Positions 42,006 through 51,971 of a stretch of 64,000 nt of DNA are shown here, piece by piece. Positions within the stretch are counted from its first letter, which is position 1, and the number at the start of each line of letters is the position of its first letter. The position numbers were made by a program, and so were the translations under genes. Where the stretch lies: positions 744,001 to 808,000 of the forward strand of contig NZ_FWFT01000002.1 in assembly GCF_900172275.1 (NCBI RefSeq), given 5' to 3'. This DNA is from Pseudooctadecabacter jejudonensis. GTDB lineage: Bacteria; Pseudomonadota; Alphaproteobacteria; Rhodobacterales; Rhodobacteraceae. A model generated the notes under the pieces. That model ran no database searches, was not told the DNA's origin, and saw only the letters and a list, made by a program, of their open reading frames with translations.

Positions 42006-42731
42006 TTAGTCTGCGGCGCTTGCGTCGTCAAGCACGCCAACGATCGGACCCAATGCGCCGAAGCCGAAATCTGAGCGGCCTGACGCGGCATCATAGAGGC
42101 GGCTGACCTTTCCATCGAAGAACAGCGCGTTGGGCGTTTGCAGCACATCGCGAAAGAGCGTGGCGAAATCATGGAAGTTCACTGCATCGTTGGAAATGGC
42201 GAAGTGCGCGGTTTGCCCGTCTGCGGTGGTGCCGACGCCGTTGCGGATGTTGCGGCTGTCGCTGCCGTCAATGAAACGCGGATGCAGGGCGCCATCGATC
42301 ACAAGCATAGGGCCGGATTGGGTGGCGTGGGTGCAGGCGGGTGGGTTGGCGGCGTAGGCCCGTGCCTCAATCACAGTGTACGTGTCGGCGATGCAGAACA
42401 CACCGTTGGGCAGAAGGCCGAAATTGCCGGGGCCGTCCGATGTAATGACACGCATTTCTTCAACACCGTCTTCGATGTAGTGGCCGACGGGATCGCGGTC
42501 ATCGTGGTACATGCCGGCGTTCATCGCGAAGAGTAGATTTTTGCCTGACGCCGCCTCAACCGCGCGAAAACTGCCCAGGATGTCACCGGCATCGTCGCGC
42601 AGAAACAGCTGCAGGTCGTCGTCAGTGGTTACGTCACAAACGGTGAAGGAGGCACCCAAATGCGTGATGTCTTCGCAGGTCACAGCCGCCGCAGGGCTGG
42701 CGCAGACCACCAAAGCCGCCACCCACCGCAT
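42006..42731 (-). CDS. Secreted phosphodiester glycosidase-family protein (NAGPA domain)
   Basis: 241 aa. A signal peptide ([19 protein letters not shown]) precedes a domain with FAMNAGMYHDDRDPVGHYIEDG, FGLLPNGVFCI, ATQSGPMLVIDG and NIRNGVGTTADGQTAHFAIS, the pattern of NAGPA/DUF2233 proteins. The human relative uncovers mannose-6-phosphate; the bacterial role is unproven. Its ATG overlaps the rbfA stop (TGATG), so it is translationally coupled and sits between rbfA and truB. Confidence 0.8.
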   Translation of the reverse strand: MRWVAALVVCASPAAAVTCEDITHLGASFTVCDVTTDDDLQLFLRDDAGDILGSFRAVEAASGKNLLFAMNAGMYHDDRDPVGHYIEDGVEEMRVITSDGPGNFGLLPNGVFCIADTYTVIEARAYAANPPACTHATQSGPMLVIDGALHPRFIDGSDSRNIRNGVGTTADGQTAHFAISNDAVNFHDFATLFRDVLQTPNALFFDGKVSRLYDAASGRSDFGFGALGPIVGVLDDASAAD

Positions 42732-43126
42732 CAGTCGTCGAGGTCCTGCCGCACCCGTTGATCTGCAAACATTGCGCGGGTGGCGTCCATCCGGTCGTAC
42801 ATATCATCAATGCGGAATCGCAGGTCTGGGGCGTGTTTCAGTTTCATCCCCTTGGTGATCAGGTGACGGATTTCGCCTTTGTTGCGGGCCAAGGCCTCAA
42901 TCGCGAGATCTGCGTCCTTGCCGCCCAAGGGCAGCACGAAAGCGGTTGCGATACTGAGGTCGGGGGTCATCCGAACCTCACCGACGGTGATGGACATGCG
43001 TTGCAGGTCAGGGTCGTGCACCTCACCGCGTTGCAACACTTCGGACAGCGTGCGGCGGAGAAGTTCGCCAACACGCAGTTGTCTTTGGGACGGACCGTCC
43101 TTGCCTTGAAAACTGTTCTTTGCCAT
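42731..43126 (-). CDS. rbfA: 30S ribosome-binding factor RbfA
   Basis: 131 aa. [28 protein letters not shown] (residues 11-38) and [23 protein letters not shown] are the RbfA KH-like core; the C-terminus has [14 protein letters not shown]. It is needed for late 16S rRNA processing and cold adaptation. MAKNSF at 43126 is taken as the start; MDPMAKN at 43135 is possible. The frame is open far upstream but crosses dapB. Confidence 0.93.
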   Translation of the reverse strand: MAKNSFQGKDGPSQRQLRVGELLRRTLSEVLQRGEVHDPDLQRMSITVGEVRMTPDLSIATAFVLPLGGKDADLAIEALARNKGEIRHLITKGMKLKHAPDLRFRIDDMYDRMDATRAMFADQRVRQDLDD

Positions 43127-43196
43127 GGGGTCCATGTAAGCAGACTGAACGTCCTTGCCAAGCGGCAGGGTGTGGATGTGACGTAAAGGACAGGCC

Positions 43197-44027
43197 ATGA
43201 GCGAAACCATGACGGACAAACCAGGGATTGTGATCACCGGCGGATCAGGGCGCATGGGGCAAATGTTGACGTCCGCTGTCTTGGCGTCTGATGCGTGCCA
43301 GCTGGTGGGTGTGCTGGAACGTGAGGGGCACGATTGGATCGGGCGCGATGTGGGGCAGACCATGGGCGGCGCGCCGGTCGGAGTGACTGTGACGGACGAT
43401 GCGGTTGCGGCCTTTGCAAAGGCGCAGGCGGTGATTGATTTCACGGCCCCCGCGGCCACGGTCGGGTTTGCGGAGCTGGCGGCACAGGCCCGCGCGGTGC
43501 ATGTGATCGGAACGACGGGGCTGACCGAGGGCGACATCGCCAAGCTGGATGCAGCGGCCCATCATGCGGTGATTGTGCGGGCGGGCAACATGTCCCTGGG
43601 TGTGAATTTGTTGGTGCAGCTGACAAAAAAGGTCGCGGCGGCCCTGGATGAAGATTTCGATATCGAGGTGATTGAGGCGCATCATCACCACAAGGTTGAT
43701 GCGCCGTCCGGAACAGCCTTGATGTTGGGGGAGGCTGCTGCGGAAGGGCGGGGTGTGTCCCTCAAAGACGTAAGCGACAGCGGGCGCGATGGCATCACAG
43801 GTGCGCGGAAACGGGGTGATATCGGTTTTTCCGCGATCCGTGGCGGTGATATTGTCGGCGAACACGACGTGCTGTTTGCGGCGGCGGGGGAGCGGATCAA
43901 GCTGACCCATATTGCGACAGATCGCGCCATTTTCGCGCGCGGCGCGTTGAAGGCGGCGCTTTGGGGGCAGAGCCAGAAACCGGGAGCCTACGATATGTTT
44001 GACGTGCTTGGTTTGGGCAAAGAGTGA
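43197..44027 (+). CDS. dapB: 4-hydroxy-tetrahydrodipicolinate reductase
   Basis: 276 aa. The NAD(P)-binding [12 protein letters not shown] (residues 13-24), [17 protein letters not shown], and [16 protein letters not shown] with the catalytic His/Lys region (about 160) are all present; [19 protein letters not shown] follows. It is the second committed enzyme to diaminopimelate. AAAGGA precedes the ATG at 43197. Confidence 0.95.
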   Translation: MSETMTDKPGIVITGGSGRMGQMLTSAVLASDACQLVGVLEREGHDWIGRDVGQTMGGAPVGVTVTDDAVAAFAKAQAVIDFTAPAATVGFAELAAQARAVHVIGTTGLTEGDIAKLDAAAHHAVIVRAGNMSLGVNLLVQLTKKVAAALDEDFDIEVIEAHHHHKVDAPSGTALMLGEAAAEGRGVSLKDVSDSGRDGITGARKRGDIGFSAIRGGDIVGEHDVLFAAAGERIKLTHIATDRAIFARGALKAALWGQSQKPGAYDMFDVLGLGKE

Positions 44028-44083
44028 ACTTTTTCACCTCTTGATGCGTATCTTAGGGAAACCGATTTAAAGGAGGCCTCGAT

Positions 44084-44443
44084 ATGCTTCGTGCCCTAAC
44101 CCTTTCTTTGGCGGCCATTGTCGCCCTTCCGGCGGCGGCATCCGCCTTTGAACGCATCACCGACCGCTCCACTTTTATGGAGACTGTGGGCGGTAAAGAT
44201 TTGCGTATTGCGCTTTATGGTCTGACGATCAATGTGCTGGACAGTGGGGCCATTACAGGCCGTGCGGCCGGTTGGGATTTGACGGGATCATGGTCGTGGG
44301 AGAACGGGTATTTCTGCCGCGATATGGATTGGTCCGGCTATCCGATTGAATACAACTGCCAGCTGGTTGAAGTGAACGGGGACCGGATCAGGTTCACGGT
44401 TGATCAAGGCGCGGGCGATGATGCGGTGTTGCGAATCCGCTGA
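44084..44443 (+). CDS. Small secreted protein, unknown function
   Basis: 119 aa with a Sec signal (MLRALTLSLAAIVALPAAASAF, residues 1-22). The mature part has three Cys (FCRDMDWSGYPIEYNCQLV and others) and aromatic strands, looking like a small periplasmic beta-protein. It sits 57 bases after dapB with AAGGAGG before the ATG; such genes are sometimes named after dapB by adjacency only. Function not known. Confidence 0.75.
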   Translation: MLRALTLSLAAIVALPAAASAFERITDRSTFMETVGGKDLRIALYGLTINVLDSGAITGRAAGWDLTGSWSWENGYFCRDMDWSGYPIEYNCQLVEVNGDRIRFTVDQGAGDDAVLRIR

Positions 44444-44534
44444 CGCCTGCGACCCGCCGCGTGACGCGGCGACCCTCAGGCGGGGGTCAGCCCGATGGGG
44501 CTTGGGTCCTGCCGTGCTGCGATAAGTCAAACGT

Positions 44535-44714
44535 TCAAAAATCGATGGCGAGGCCTTTTTTCTCCCAATCGCCATAGCGGACGGGTTCTGGTCCGTCGCG
44601 GCCGCCCAGTTCTTCTGGAAGATCGAGGGCTTTGGCCGCTTTGCGGCGGGCCTCGGCCTCGGCCAGTGCGCGTTGGGCGGCAGGGGGCAGATCTTTGGGC
44701 TGGTCCATTGGCAT
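44535..44714 (-). CDS. DUF1674 / SDHAF4-like succinate dehydrogenase assembly factor
   Basis: 59 aa. The C-terminal GGRDGPEPVRYGDWEKKGLAIDF is the DUF1674 (SDHAF4) signature, preceded by an Ala/Arg-rich helix. Eukaryotic SDHAF4 binds the FAD-loaded succinate dehydrogenase subunit; the bacterial protein is presumed similar. AAGGAG lies 7 bases before the start at 44714. It is convergent with the dapB-linked gene. Confidence 0.87.
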   Translation of the reverse strand: MPMDQPKDLPPAAQRALAEAEARRKAAKALDLPEELGGRDGPEPVRYGDWEKKGLAIDF

Positions 44715-44781
44715 GTGCGTCTCCTTGCGGTGGCTCAGTTCCTGATATACGCGCCTGAGGCAGATCGCCAAGGGGTTTACG

Positions 44782-46083
44782 ATGTCGCAGCCAGACGCAA
44801 AACGCAGCCAGTCGAAACAGGGGTTGGGCCCGCGCAAGGCCGCGTTGTACCTGTTGGATCAGGTGACGGGGCAGGGCAAATTGCTGCCCGAGTTGATTGG
44901 CGACGGGGCGTTGGCACATTTGCCGCCCGAAGATCGCGCCCGCGCCCAACGGTTGGCGACACAAACATTGCGCGGGTTGGCGCGTGCGGACCGGATGTTG
45001 GCCCGCTTTGTCAATCGCACCCCGCCGCTGGCGGTGCGCAATGTGCTGCGGCTGTGCACGGTTGAGCTGTGCGGCGGTGAAGCGGCGCATGGTGTGGTCA
45101 ATGCCGGTGTTGAGCTGGTGGCGCGCAACAAGCGCACCGCGTCGATGAAAGGTCTGGTCAATGCGGTGCTGCGCAAGGTTGCCGCCGAAGGACCGGAGGG
45201 CTGGGCCAAACTGGCGACGCCGCGGCTGCCCGGCTGGCTGCGCGACCCCCTTAAAGATGGATACGGGCCACAGGTGGTGGCCGCGATGGAGGCTGCACAT
45301 TTCGCAGGTGCGCCGTTGGACATCACCGCGAAGGCGGACCCTGAGGCCGTGGCCAAGGCGTTGGGCGGTGTGGTGTTGGCCACGGGCACGGTGCGGTTGG
45401 CTGAGGCGGGGCAGGTGTCCTCGCTGCCAGGGTTTGAGGCGGGCGACTGGTGGGTGCAAGACGCGGCCGCCGCGATCCCTGTGCAGATTCTGGCGCCCCA
45501 AAAGGGGGAGGCGGTGTTGGATCTGTGCGCCGCACCTGGCGGCAAGACGATGCAGCTGGCGGCTGCGGGCGCACGGGTGACGGCGGTGGATGCGTCTGGT
45601 GGCCGGATGAAGCGGGTGCGGGAAAATCTGGATCGGACCGGTCTGGCCGCCACAACCTTTGTGGCGGATGCCTTTGCGGTCACCGATGGCGGATTTGATG
45701 CCATTTTGCTGGACGCGCCGTGTTCGGCAACCGGCACGATCCGGCGGCATCCTGATTTGCCTTATGCCAAGGACGGGTCTGAATTCGGGATGTTGATCGA
45801 TCAGCAAGCGCGGATGATTGATCACGCGCTGGGCTTGCTGAAACCGGGTGGCCGTTTGGTCTTTTGCACCTGTTCGCTGCTGCCCGATGAGGGGGAGGTT
45901 CAGGTGGAAGAGGCCGTGTCACGTCACGCGGGTCTGACGGTCGATGCGGCGGCCTTGGAGCGCCCCGGGCTTGACCCAAATTGGCGCACCGACGAGGGTG
46001 GATTGCGTCTGCGGCCTGATTATTGGGCCGATCAAGGCGGCATGGATGGATTTTACATCGCCCTGATGCGAAAGCCTGCGTGA
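44782..46083 (+). CDS. rsmB: 16S rRNA m5C methyltransferase RsmB-type
   Basis: 433 aa. The N-terminal NusB-like RNA-binding domain (residues about 15-150) is followed by the NOL1/NOP2/Sun methyltransferase with VLDLCAAPGGKTMQLA (motif I), DAPCSATGTIRRHPDL (motif IV, Cys) and FCTCSLLPDEGE (motif VI, catalytic Cys). It should make m5C967 of 16S rRNA. It leads a long plus-strand run of genes. Confidence 0.9.
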   Translation: MSQPDAKRSQSKQGLGPRKAALYLLDQVTGQGKLLPELIGDGALAHLPPEDRARAQRLATQTLRGLARADRMLARFVNRTPPLAVRNVLRLCTVELCGGEAAHGVVNAGVELVARNKRTASMKGLVNAVLRKVAAEGPEGWAKLATPRLPGWLRDPLKDGYGPQVVAAMEAAHFAGAPLDITAKADPEAVAKALGGVVLATGTVRLAEAGQVSSLPGFEAGDWWVQDAAAAIPVQILAPQKGEAVLDLCAAPGGKTMQLAAAGARVTAVDASGGRMKRVRENLDRTGLAATTFVADAFAVTDGGFDAILLDAPCSATGTIRRHPDLPYAKDGSEFGMLIDQQARMIDHALGLLKPGGRLVFCTCSLLPDEGEVQVEEAVSRHAGLTVDAAALERPGLDPNWRTDEGGLRLRPDYWADQGGMDGFYIALMRKPA

Positions 46084-46153
46084 CTTAGACCCCTGTTTGC
46101 ATATAGATTGGCCCCGCAAAGATGCCGAATGGCACGGGCGAGAGGCAATTTCA

Positions 46154-47887
46154 GTGGTGGACACGACCCACATTCAAACCGGACGCGTGGGCGTCATGGA
46201 TCGGCTGCACGCGCGACTTGCGGCCCGCACGCGGCCTGCGACAGGGTTTCGGTCAAATCCTGAACCGCGCATGATCGGGCATTTTGCCCGTGGGCGACAG
46301 CTTTTGGCCGGTAATTTTCTGTTTTCGGGTCAATTGGTTGAGGCCCCGAACACATCCATCTGGGATGCGGTGACGCAGGTTGACGCCTCTGCGCCTGAGG
46401 TTCACGGGTTTGCGTGGCTTGATGATCTGGCGGCTGTGGGCGACAACAAGGCGCGCATGGCTGCGCAAACGTGGCTGCACGACTGGATTGACAGATACGG
46501 ACAGGGCGGCGGCGATGGGTGGACACCTGACGTGACGGGCCGCCGCTTGATCCGTTGGATCGCCCATGGCTTTTTTCTGTTGCGGGGGGCGGACAAGGAC
46601 GCGTCTGAGGCGTATTTCCGCTCAGCCGCGCAGCAGGCGATTTTCCTGTCGCGCCGCTGGAAGGCCACGCGATCCGGTTTGCCACGGTTTGAGGCTGTGG
46701 CGGGGATGATTTACGCAGGGCTGAGCCTGCAAGGGATAGAAGATCGCGTCACACCGGCGATTGCGATGCTGACCCGCGATTGCGACCGTCAGATCGGGCC
46801 GGACGGGGGCATTGCCTCACGCAATCCCGAAGAGCTGTTGGAGATTTTGACCCTGCTCACATGGGTTGAAACCGCGCTGACCGAAGCCGAACACCCCGTG
46901 CCGAGCGCCCTGAGAGAGGCCATGGGCCGGATCGCGCCCACCTTGCGCGCGTTGCGTCATTCGGACGGCGGGTTGGCACGGTTCCATGGTGGCGGGCGCG
47001 GGCTGGACGGTTGGCTGGATCAGGCGCTGGCGGCGGTTGGGACGATGGAACAGCCGGACCGGACGTTGCAGATGGGCTATGGCCGGTTGGCCGCGGGGCG
47101 CACGACCCTTATTACGGATGTGGCCCCCCCGCCGGGCGGGGTGTCTGCGGCGCAGGCCCATGCCTCGACCCTCGCGATGGAGGTCACATCGGGGCGGCGG
47201 CCCTTGATCGTGAATTGCGGATCCGGTGTAAGTTTTGGCCCAGATTGGCGGCGGGCGGGGCGGGCCACGCCCAGCCATTCTACCTTGGGCATCGACACGC
47301 GGTCGTCTTCGCTTTTGTCGACGCAGCGCGACGGGTCGGAGGTGATGACAGATGGCCCGGTTGAGGTGCAATCAGAGATCAGCACCGTCGCAGACGGGTA
47401 TCGCCTTGCCATGGCGCATGACGGATACCGTGTCAGTCACGGGCTGACCCATGTGCGCACGTTGGATCTGACGTTGGATGGACGGGCGATTGCGGGCGAA
47501 GACCTGCTGACGATCCTTGATCCCGAGGATGAGCCTGTCTTTGATCGCGCGTTGGACGCCGAGACGTTGCAGGGCATTCCGTGGTCGGTGCGGTTCCATT
47601 TGCATCCAGAGGTCGAAGCTGCGGTCGATTTGGGCGGCGCGGCGGTGTCGTTGACGCAGAAATCTGGTGAAATTTGGGTGTTTCGGCAGGACGGGGCCGA
47701 AGATATGCGGCTTGAGGCGTCCGTTTACCTTGAAAATGGGCGATTAAGGCCCCGTGCGGCGCAACAGGTGGTTTTATCTGGGCGGGCTTTGTCATATGCG
47801 ACGCGCATCCGTTGGTCATTGTCCAAGGCGCAAGATGTGCCCACCGCGTTGCGCGATGTCGATGATCCTGCGGCACTGGAGTTCTGA
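46154..47887 (+). CDS. Heparinase II/III family protein
   Basis: About 577 aa. The N-terminal half is an alpha/alpha-toroid-like helical region ([32 protein letters not shown]); the C-terminal half is the heparinase II/III beta-domain, with [12 protein letters not shown] and [17 protein letters not shown]. No signal peptide is clear, and it may act on cell-envelope or uronic polysaccharide; substrate unknown. GTG at 46154 with GAGAGG upstream is preferred; other in-frame starts exist (46097 TTG, 46196 ATG). purH follows 23 bases later. Confidence 0.83.
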   Translation: MVDTTHIQTGRVGVMDRLHARLAARTRPATGFRSNPEPRMIGHFARGRQLLAGNFLFSGQLVEAPNTSIWDAVTQVDASAPEVHGFAWLDDLAAVGDNKARMAAQTWLHDWIDRYGQGGGDGWTPDVTGRRLIRWIAHGFFLLRGADKDASEAYFRSAAQQAIFLSRRWKATRSGLPRFEAVAGMIYAGLSLQGIEDRVTPAIAMLTRDCDRQIGPDGGIASRNPEELLEILTLLTWVETALTEAEHPVPSALREAMGRIAPTLRALRHSDGGLARFHGGGRGLDGWLDQALAAVGTMEQPDRTLQMGYGRLAAGRTTLITDVAPPPGGVSAAQAHASTLAMEVTSGRRPLIVNCGSGVSFGPDWRRAGRATPSHSTLGIDTRSSSLLSTQRDGSEVMTDGPVEVQSEISTVADGYRLAMAHDGYRVSHGLTHVRTLDLTLDGRAIAGEDLLTILDPEDEPVFDRALDAETLQGIPWSVRFHLHPEVEAAVDLGGAAVSLTQKSGEIWVFRQDGAEDMRLEASVYLENGRLRPRAAQQVVLSGRALSYATRIRWSLSKAQDVPTALRDVDDPAALEF

Positions 47888-47910
47888 CCTGCCTGAGGGG
47901 GCCTTATTCA

Positions 47911-49500
47911 ATGACCGACCTGCAACCTGTTCGCCGCGCGCTTTTGTCTGTTTCCGACAAGACCGGATTGATTGATCTGGGAAAGGCGTTGGCCGCGCGG
48001 GGGGTTGAGTTGTTGTCGACAGGCGGATCGGCCAAGGCGCTGCGCGATGCGGGATTGACGGTGCGCGATGTGGCCGATGTTACGGGTTATCCCGAAATGA
48101 TGGACGGCCGCGTAAAGACGTTACATCCGGGCGTGCATGGCGGTTTGTTGGCGCTGCGGGACAATGAGGCGCATGTAGCCGCGATGGACGACCACGGGAT
48201 CGGCGCGATCGATCTGCTGGTGGTGAACCTGTACCCGTTTGAGGATGCTTTGGCGCGCGGTGCCGACTACGACGATATGATCGAGAACATCGACATTGGC
48301 GGGCCCGCCATGATCCGCGCCGCCGCCAAGAACCATGCTTTCGTGAACGTGGTGGTGGATGTTCAGGATTATGAGGCTGTTTTGGCAGAGTTGGACGCCA
48401 ACGACGGGGCCACGACCTATGCGTTCCGGCAGACGTTGGCGCAGGCGGCCTACGCGCGCACGGCGGCATATGATGCGGCGGTGAGCGGTTGGATGGCCGG
48501 TGCTATCGGAAATGACGCCCCGCGTCGGCGGGCGGTGGCGGGGACCCTCGCCCAGACGCTGCGCTATGGCGAGAACCCCCACCAGCAGGCGGCGTTCTAT
48601 GTGGATGGGTCAGATCGTCCAGGTGTCGCGACGGCGCAGCAACATCAAGGCAAAGAGCTGTCCTACAACAACATCAACGACACAGATGCGGCGTTTGAAT
48701 TGGTCAGCGAGTTCAACCCCGAGGACGGCGCCGCTGTTGCCATCATCAAGCACGCCAACCCCTGTGGCGTGGCCAAGGGCACCAGCATGGCGGAGGCCTA
48801 CACCAAGGCGTTCCGCTGCGATCAGACGTCTGCCTTTGGGGGCATTGTCGCCCTGAACGGTGAGTTGGACGCGGAAACGGCTGACATTATCACCGGGATT
48901 TTCACCGAAGTTGTGATTGCCCCGTCGGCCACCGAAGAGGCGAAGGAGATCTTTGCCAAGAAAAAGAACCTGCGTTTGCTGACAACCGGTGGTCTGGCCG
49001 ATCCGCTGACCACGGCGCAGACCATCCGCCAAGTGTCGGGTGGCTATCTGATGCAGGACAAGGACAGCGGCTTTATCGGGCGCGCCGATTTAAAGGTCGT
49101 GACCAAGGTTGCGCCGACGGATGCGCAGTTGGACGATCTGTTGTTTGCGTGGAAAGTCGCCAAGCACGTTAAATCCAACGCTATCGTCTATGTGAAAGAC
49201 ATGGCGACCGTGGGCGTCGGTGCAGGCCAGATGAGCCGCGTGGACAGCGCCCTCATTGCCGCCAAGAAGGCCGAACGTATGGCCGAGGCGTTGGATTTGC
49301 CCAACCCCTTGACCCAAGGGTCTGCCGTGGCGTCCGATGCGTTCTTCCCCTTTGCCGATGGTCTGCTGGAGGCCGCAGCCGCGGGCGCGTCTTGTGTGAT
49401 CCAGCCCGGCGGATCCATGCGCGATGATGAGGTGATTGCCGCCGCAGATGAGGCGGGCCTTGCCATGGTGTTCACCGGCATGCGTCACTTCCGCCACTGA
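47911..49500 (+). CDS. purH: Bifunctional AICAR formyltransferase/IMP cyclohydrolase
   Basis: 529 aa catalysing the last two purine steps to IMP. The N-terminal MGS-like cyclohydrolase domain ([32 protein letters not shown], residues 11-42; [21 protein letters not shown]) precedes the transformylase domain ([26 protein letters not shown] with the catalytic Lys-His). Confidence 0.97.
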   Translation: MTDLQPVRRALLSVSDKTGLIDLGKALAARGVELLSTGGSAKALRDAGLTVRDVADVTGYPEMMDGRVKTLHPGVHGGLLALRDNEAHVAAMDDHGIGAIDLLVVNLYPFEDALARGADYDDMIENIDIGGPAMIRAAAKNHAFVNVVVDVQDYEAVLAELDANDGATTYAFRQTLAQAAYARTAAYDAAVSGWMAGAIGNDAPRRRAVAGTLAQTLRYGENPHQQAAFYVDGSDRPGVATAQQHQGKELSYNNINDTDAAFELVSEFNPEDGAAVAIIKHANPCGVAKGTSMAEAYTKAFRCDQTSAFGGIVALNGELDAETADIITGIFTEVVIAPSATEEAKEIFAKKKNLRLLTTGGLADPLTTAQTIRQVSGGYLMQDKDSGFIGRADLKVVTKVAPTDAQLDDLLFAWKVAKHVKSNAIVYVKDMATVGVGAGQMSRVDSALIAAKKAERMAEALDLPNPLTQGSAVASDAFFPFADGLLEAAAAGASCVIQPGGSMRDDEVIAAADEAGLAMVFTGMRHFRH

Positions 49501-49519
49501 TCGAGATTGGGGATTTGTT

Positions 49520-49999
49520 ATGCGTTTGATGTTCTGGACTGGGATGTGGGTGTTTCTGGCGGATCAGCTGACAAAGTATGTCGTGCTGTATCAGATCGAC
49601 CTGCCCAATCAGCCAGGTCAAACGTATGACGTCTTCCCGCCCTATCTGGTGCTGCGCATGGCGTGGAACCGTGGGGTGAATTTCGGGCTTTTTGCCGATT
49701 ACGATATGCGTTGGGTTCTGATTGGTGTGGCCTTGGCGATCACCGCGTTCGTCATTTGGTGGGTGAGGCGAGAGGCGATGTCGCGCTGGGCCTTGATCAG
49801 CGCGGGCCTTTTGGTGGGCGGCGCGCTGGGCAATGTGATTGACCGGTTGATCCATGGCGCCGTGGCCGATTTTCTGAACATGTCATGCTGTGGGTTTACC
49901 AACCCTTATGCGTTCAACATCGCGGATATTTCCATTTTTATCGGCGCTGTGGGTCTTGTGTTGTTCACCGATGGGGACAACAAAAAGAAGACCGCGTGA
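49520..49999 (+). CDS. lspA: Lipoprotein signal peptidase (signal peptidase II)
   Basis: 159 aa inner-membrane aspartyl protease cleaving prolipoproteins, with four membrane segments. Conserved blocks: ADQLTKYVV, WNRGVNFGLF, LGNVIDRLIHGAVADFLN and FNIADISIFIGAV, which hold the two catalytic Asp (ADF and NIAD). It sits next to lipoprotein genes whose products it would mature. It starts 19 bases after purH. Confidence 0.95.
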   Translation: MRLMFWTGMWVFLADQLTKYVVLYQIDLPNQPGQTYDVFPPYLVLRMAWNRGVNFGLFADYDMRWVLIGVALAITAFVIWWVRREAMSRWALISAGLLVGGALGNVIDRLIHGAVADFLNMSCCGFTNPYAFNIADISIFIGAVGLVLFTDGDNKKKTA

Positions 50000-50051
50000 C
50001 GGGGCCTTTGCTTTGGTCTAAGAACGTCGGCAAGGAATGAAGGGGTTCGAT

Positions 50052-50555
50052 ATGCGCAAGGCAATCGTGATGGGTGTTATGGTGCTGACCTTGGCCGCCT
50101 GTGCTGGCGGTGACCGAGGTCTGCGGGATTTGCGCAGCAATAGCGGTGGCCCCGATGAGTTTCAGGTGAACCCCGTCAACCCTTTGGTTTTGCCGTCTGA
50201 TCTTTCGAATTTGCCCGCCCCGACACCTGGAGGCGCAAACCGTGTCGACCCCAACCCGAATGGGGAGGCTGTGGCGGCCTTGGGCGGTAATCCCGCAGCT
50301 TTGGTGCCTGCAGGTATTCCCGCGACTGACAGTGCCATTGTTGCGGCAGCGGGCCGGAATGGCGTTGATCCGTCCATCCGTCAAACGCTTGCGGCTGAGG
50401 ATCAGGCGTTTCGCAGCCGTGCGTCGCGGCTGAGCTTCTTTGGCGGACGGGACCGTTATTTTGCGGCCTATGCGCGGCAGGCCCTTGATGCCTATGCCGA
50501 ACTTCAACGGTTCCGCAATGCGGGGGTGGCGACGCCGACGGCGCCTCCACAATAA
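50052..50555 (+). CDS. DUF3035 lipoprotein
   Basis: 167 aa. The signal peptide ends in a lipobox LTLAAC (Cys17), so it is a lipoprotein. A low-complexity Asn/Pro/Gly-rich region (PVNPLVLPSDLSNLPAPTPGG) leads to a helical C-terminus (DRYFAAYARQALDAYAELQRFR). DUF3035 proteins typically follow lspA in Rhodobacterales; function unknown. GAAGGGG precedes the ATG at 50052; 50037 is less likely since its ribosome site is too close. Confidence 0.82.
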   Translation: MRKAIVMGVMVLTLAACAGGDRGLRDLRSNSGGPDEFQVNPVNPLVLPSDLSNLPAPTPGGANRVDPNPNGEAVAALGGNPAALVPAGIPATDSAIVAAAGRNGVDPSIRQTLAAEDQAFRSRASRLSFFGGRDRYFAAYARQALDAYAELQRFRNAGVATPTAPPQ

Positions 50556-50645
50556 ACGCTCGCGCCGCTCACATCCGCGTATGACACCTTGAAGACCGCG
50601 TCGCGCGACGTAGATTTTAAGGGACGGACAACCGCGGAGATTTTT

Positions 50646-51971
50646 ATGCGCCTATTTGCCCTTGCCCTCAGCCTCGTGGGGACAATGACCCTCGCCGAAG
50701 AGGTGACGACCTATCAGCTGGACAACGGAATGGATGTGGTGGTGATCGAAGATCATCGTGCCCCTGTCGTCGTTCATATGCTGTGGTACAAGGCGGGATC
50801 GGCGGATGAGCCTGCGGGTGTCTCAGGCATTGCGCATTTTCTGGAGCATCTGTTGTTCAAGGCGACTGAAAATGTCGAAAGCGGAGAGTTTCAGCGCGTC
50901 GTGGCCGAAAACGGCGGATCCGACAACGCATTCACCAGTTATGATTATACGGGCTATTTCCAAAGGGTGGCCGCCGACCGTTTGCCTCTGATGATGCAGT
51001 ATGAAGCGGACCGGATGAACAACCTTGTCCTGACCGAAGAGGATATCGTGGCCGAGCGCGGCGTGATCCTTGAGGAACGCAACCAGCGGACCGAAAACTC
51101 CCCCGGAGCTTTGGCGCGCGAACAGATGATGGCGGCGCAGTATCAAAACCACGGCTACGGTGTTCCAATCATCGGTTGGATGCATGAGATGGAACAGCTG
51201 GATATGCAGGACGCATTGGCGTTTTATGACCTGTATTATTCGCCCAACAACACGATCCTCGTCGTGGCAGGGGACGTTGAGCCGGACGAGGTTCTGGCCT
51301 TAGCCGAACAATACTACGGCCCTATTCCGGCGGAACCTGATTTGCCCGAGCGGGTTCGCCCACAAGAACCCCCGCAGCGGGCCGAACGCCGTTTGGTTTT
51401 CGAGGACCCGCGGGTCGCACAGCCCTATGTCACACGCACTTATCTGGCGCCAGAACGGGATGCCGGTGCGCAGGAAGATGCCGCCGCGCTGACCTATCTG
51501 GCCGAAATTCTGGGCGGATCGTCCTTTACCTCGGTTCTGCCGGTGGCGTTGCAGTTCGACACCAACACCGCCATTTACGCGGGTGCTTTTTATTCAGGCG
51601 TCAGTCTGGATGATACGACCTTTGGCCTGACGGTGGCCCCCGCCGAAGGGGTCACCCTGCAGGACGCAGAGGACGCGATGGATGCGACCCTTGCGCAGTT
51701 CATGGAAGTCGGCATCGCGCCCGACCGGATGGAGGCGTTGCGGACACAGCTGCGCGCCGGTGAAATCTATGCGCGCGATGATGTGGGTGGGCTGGCCCGC
51801 CGCTACGGCGCGGCCCTGACCTCGGGCCTGACGGTTGAAGACGTGCAGGCGTGGCCTGACGTGCTGCAAGCTGTGACGGCTGAGGACGTCATGGGCGTGG
51901 CCGCCCGTGTGTTGAACCGTGACCGCGCGGTCACCGCCTATGTCGTTCCTAGCCGGGAGATTTTGCAATGA
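50646..51971 (+). CDS. M16 family zinc metallopeptidase, catalytic subunit
   Basis: 441 aa. The signal peptide (MRLFALALSLVGTMTLA) sends it to the periplasm. The inverted zinc motif HFLEH (residues 64-68) plus the downstream ERGVILEERNQR Glu give a complete active site. It overlaps the next gene by 4 bases. The pair fits an M16 heterodimer in which only this subunit is catalytic. Confidence 0.92.
   Translation: MRLFALALSLVGTMTLAEEVTTYQLDNGMDVVVIEDHRAPVVVHMLWYKAGSADEPAGVSGIAHFLEHLLFKATENVESGEFQRVVAENGGSDNAFTSYDYTGYFQRVAADRLPLMMQYEADRMNNLVLTEEDIVAERGVILEERNQRTENSPGALAREQMMAAQYQNHGYGVPIIGWMHEMEQLDMQDALAFYDLYYSPNNTILVVAGDVEPDEVLALAEQYYGPIPAEPDLPERVRPQEPPQRAERRLVFEDPRVAQPYVTRTYLAPERDAGAQEDAAALTYLAEILGGSSFTSVLPVALQFDTNTAIYAGAFYSGVSLDDTTFGLTVAPAEGVTLQDAEDAMDATLAQFMEVGIAPDRMEALRTQLRAGEIYARDDVGGLARRYGAALTSGLTVEDVQAWPDVLQAVTAEDVMGVAARVLNRDRAVTAYVVPSREILQ

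Noticed and set aside
44455-44471. CGCCGCG-TGA-CGCGGCG hairpin after the dapB-linked gene
   Set aside because: Stem is good but no T-run follows; terminator status cannot be supported, and it may be chance in GC-rich DNA.
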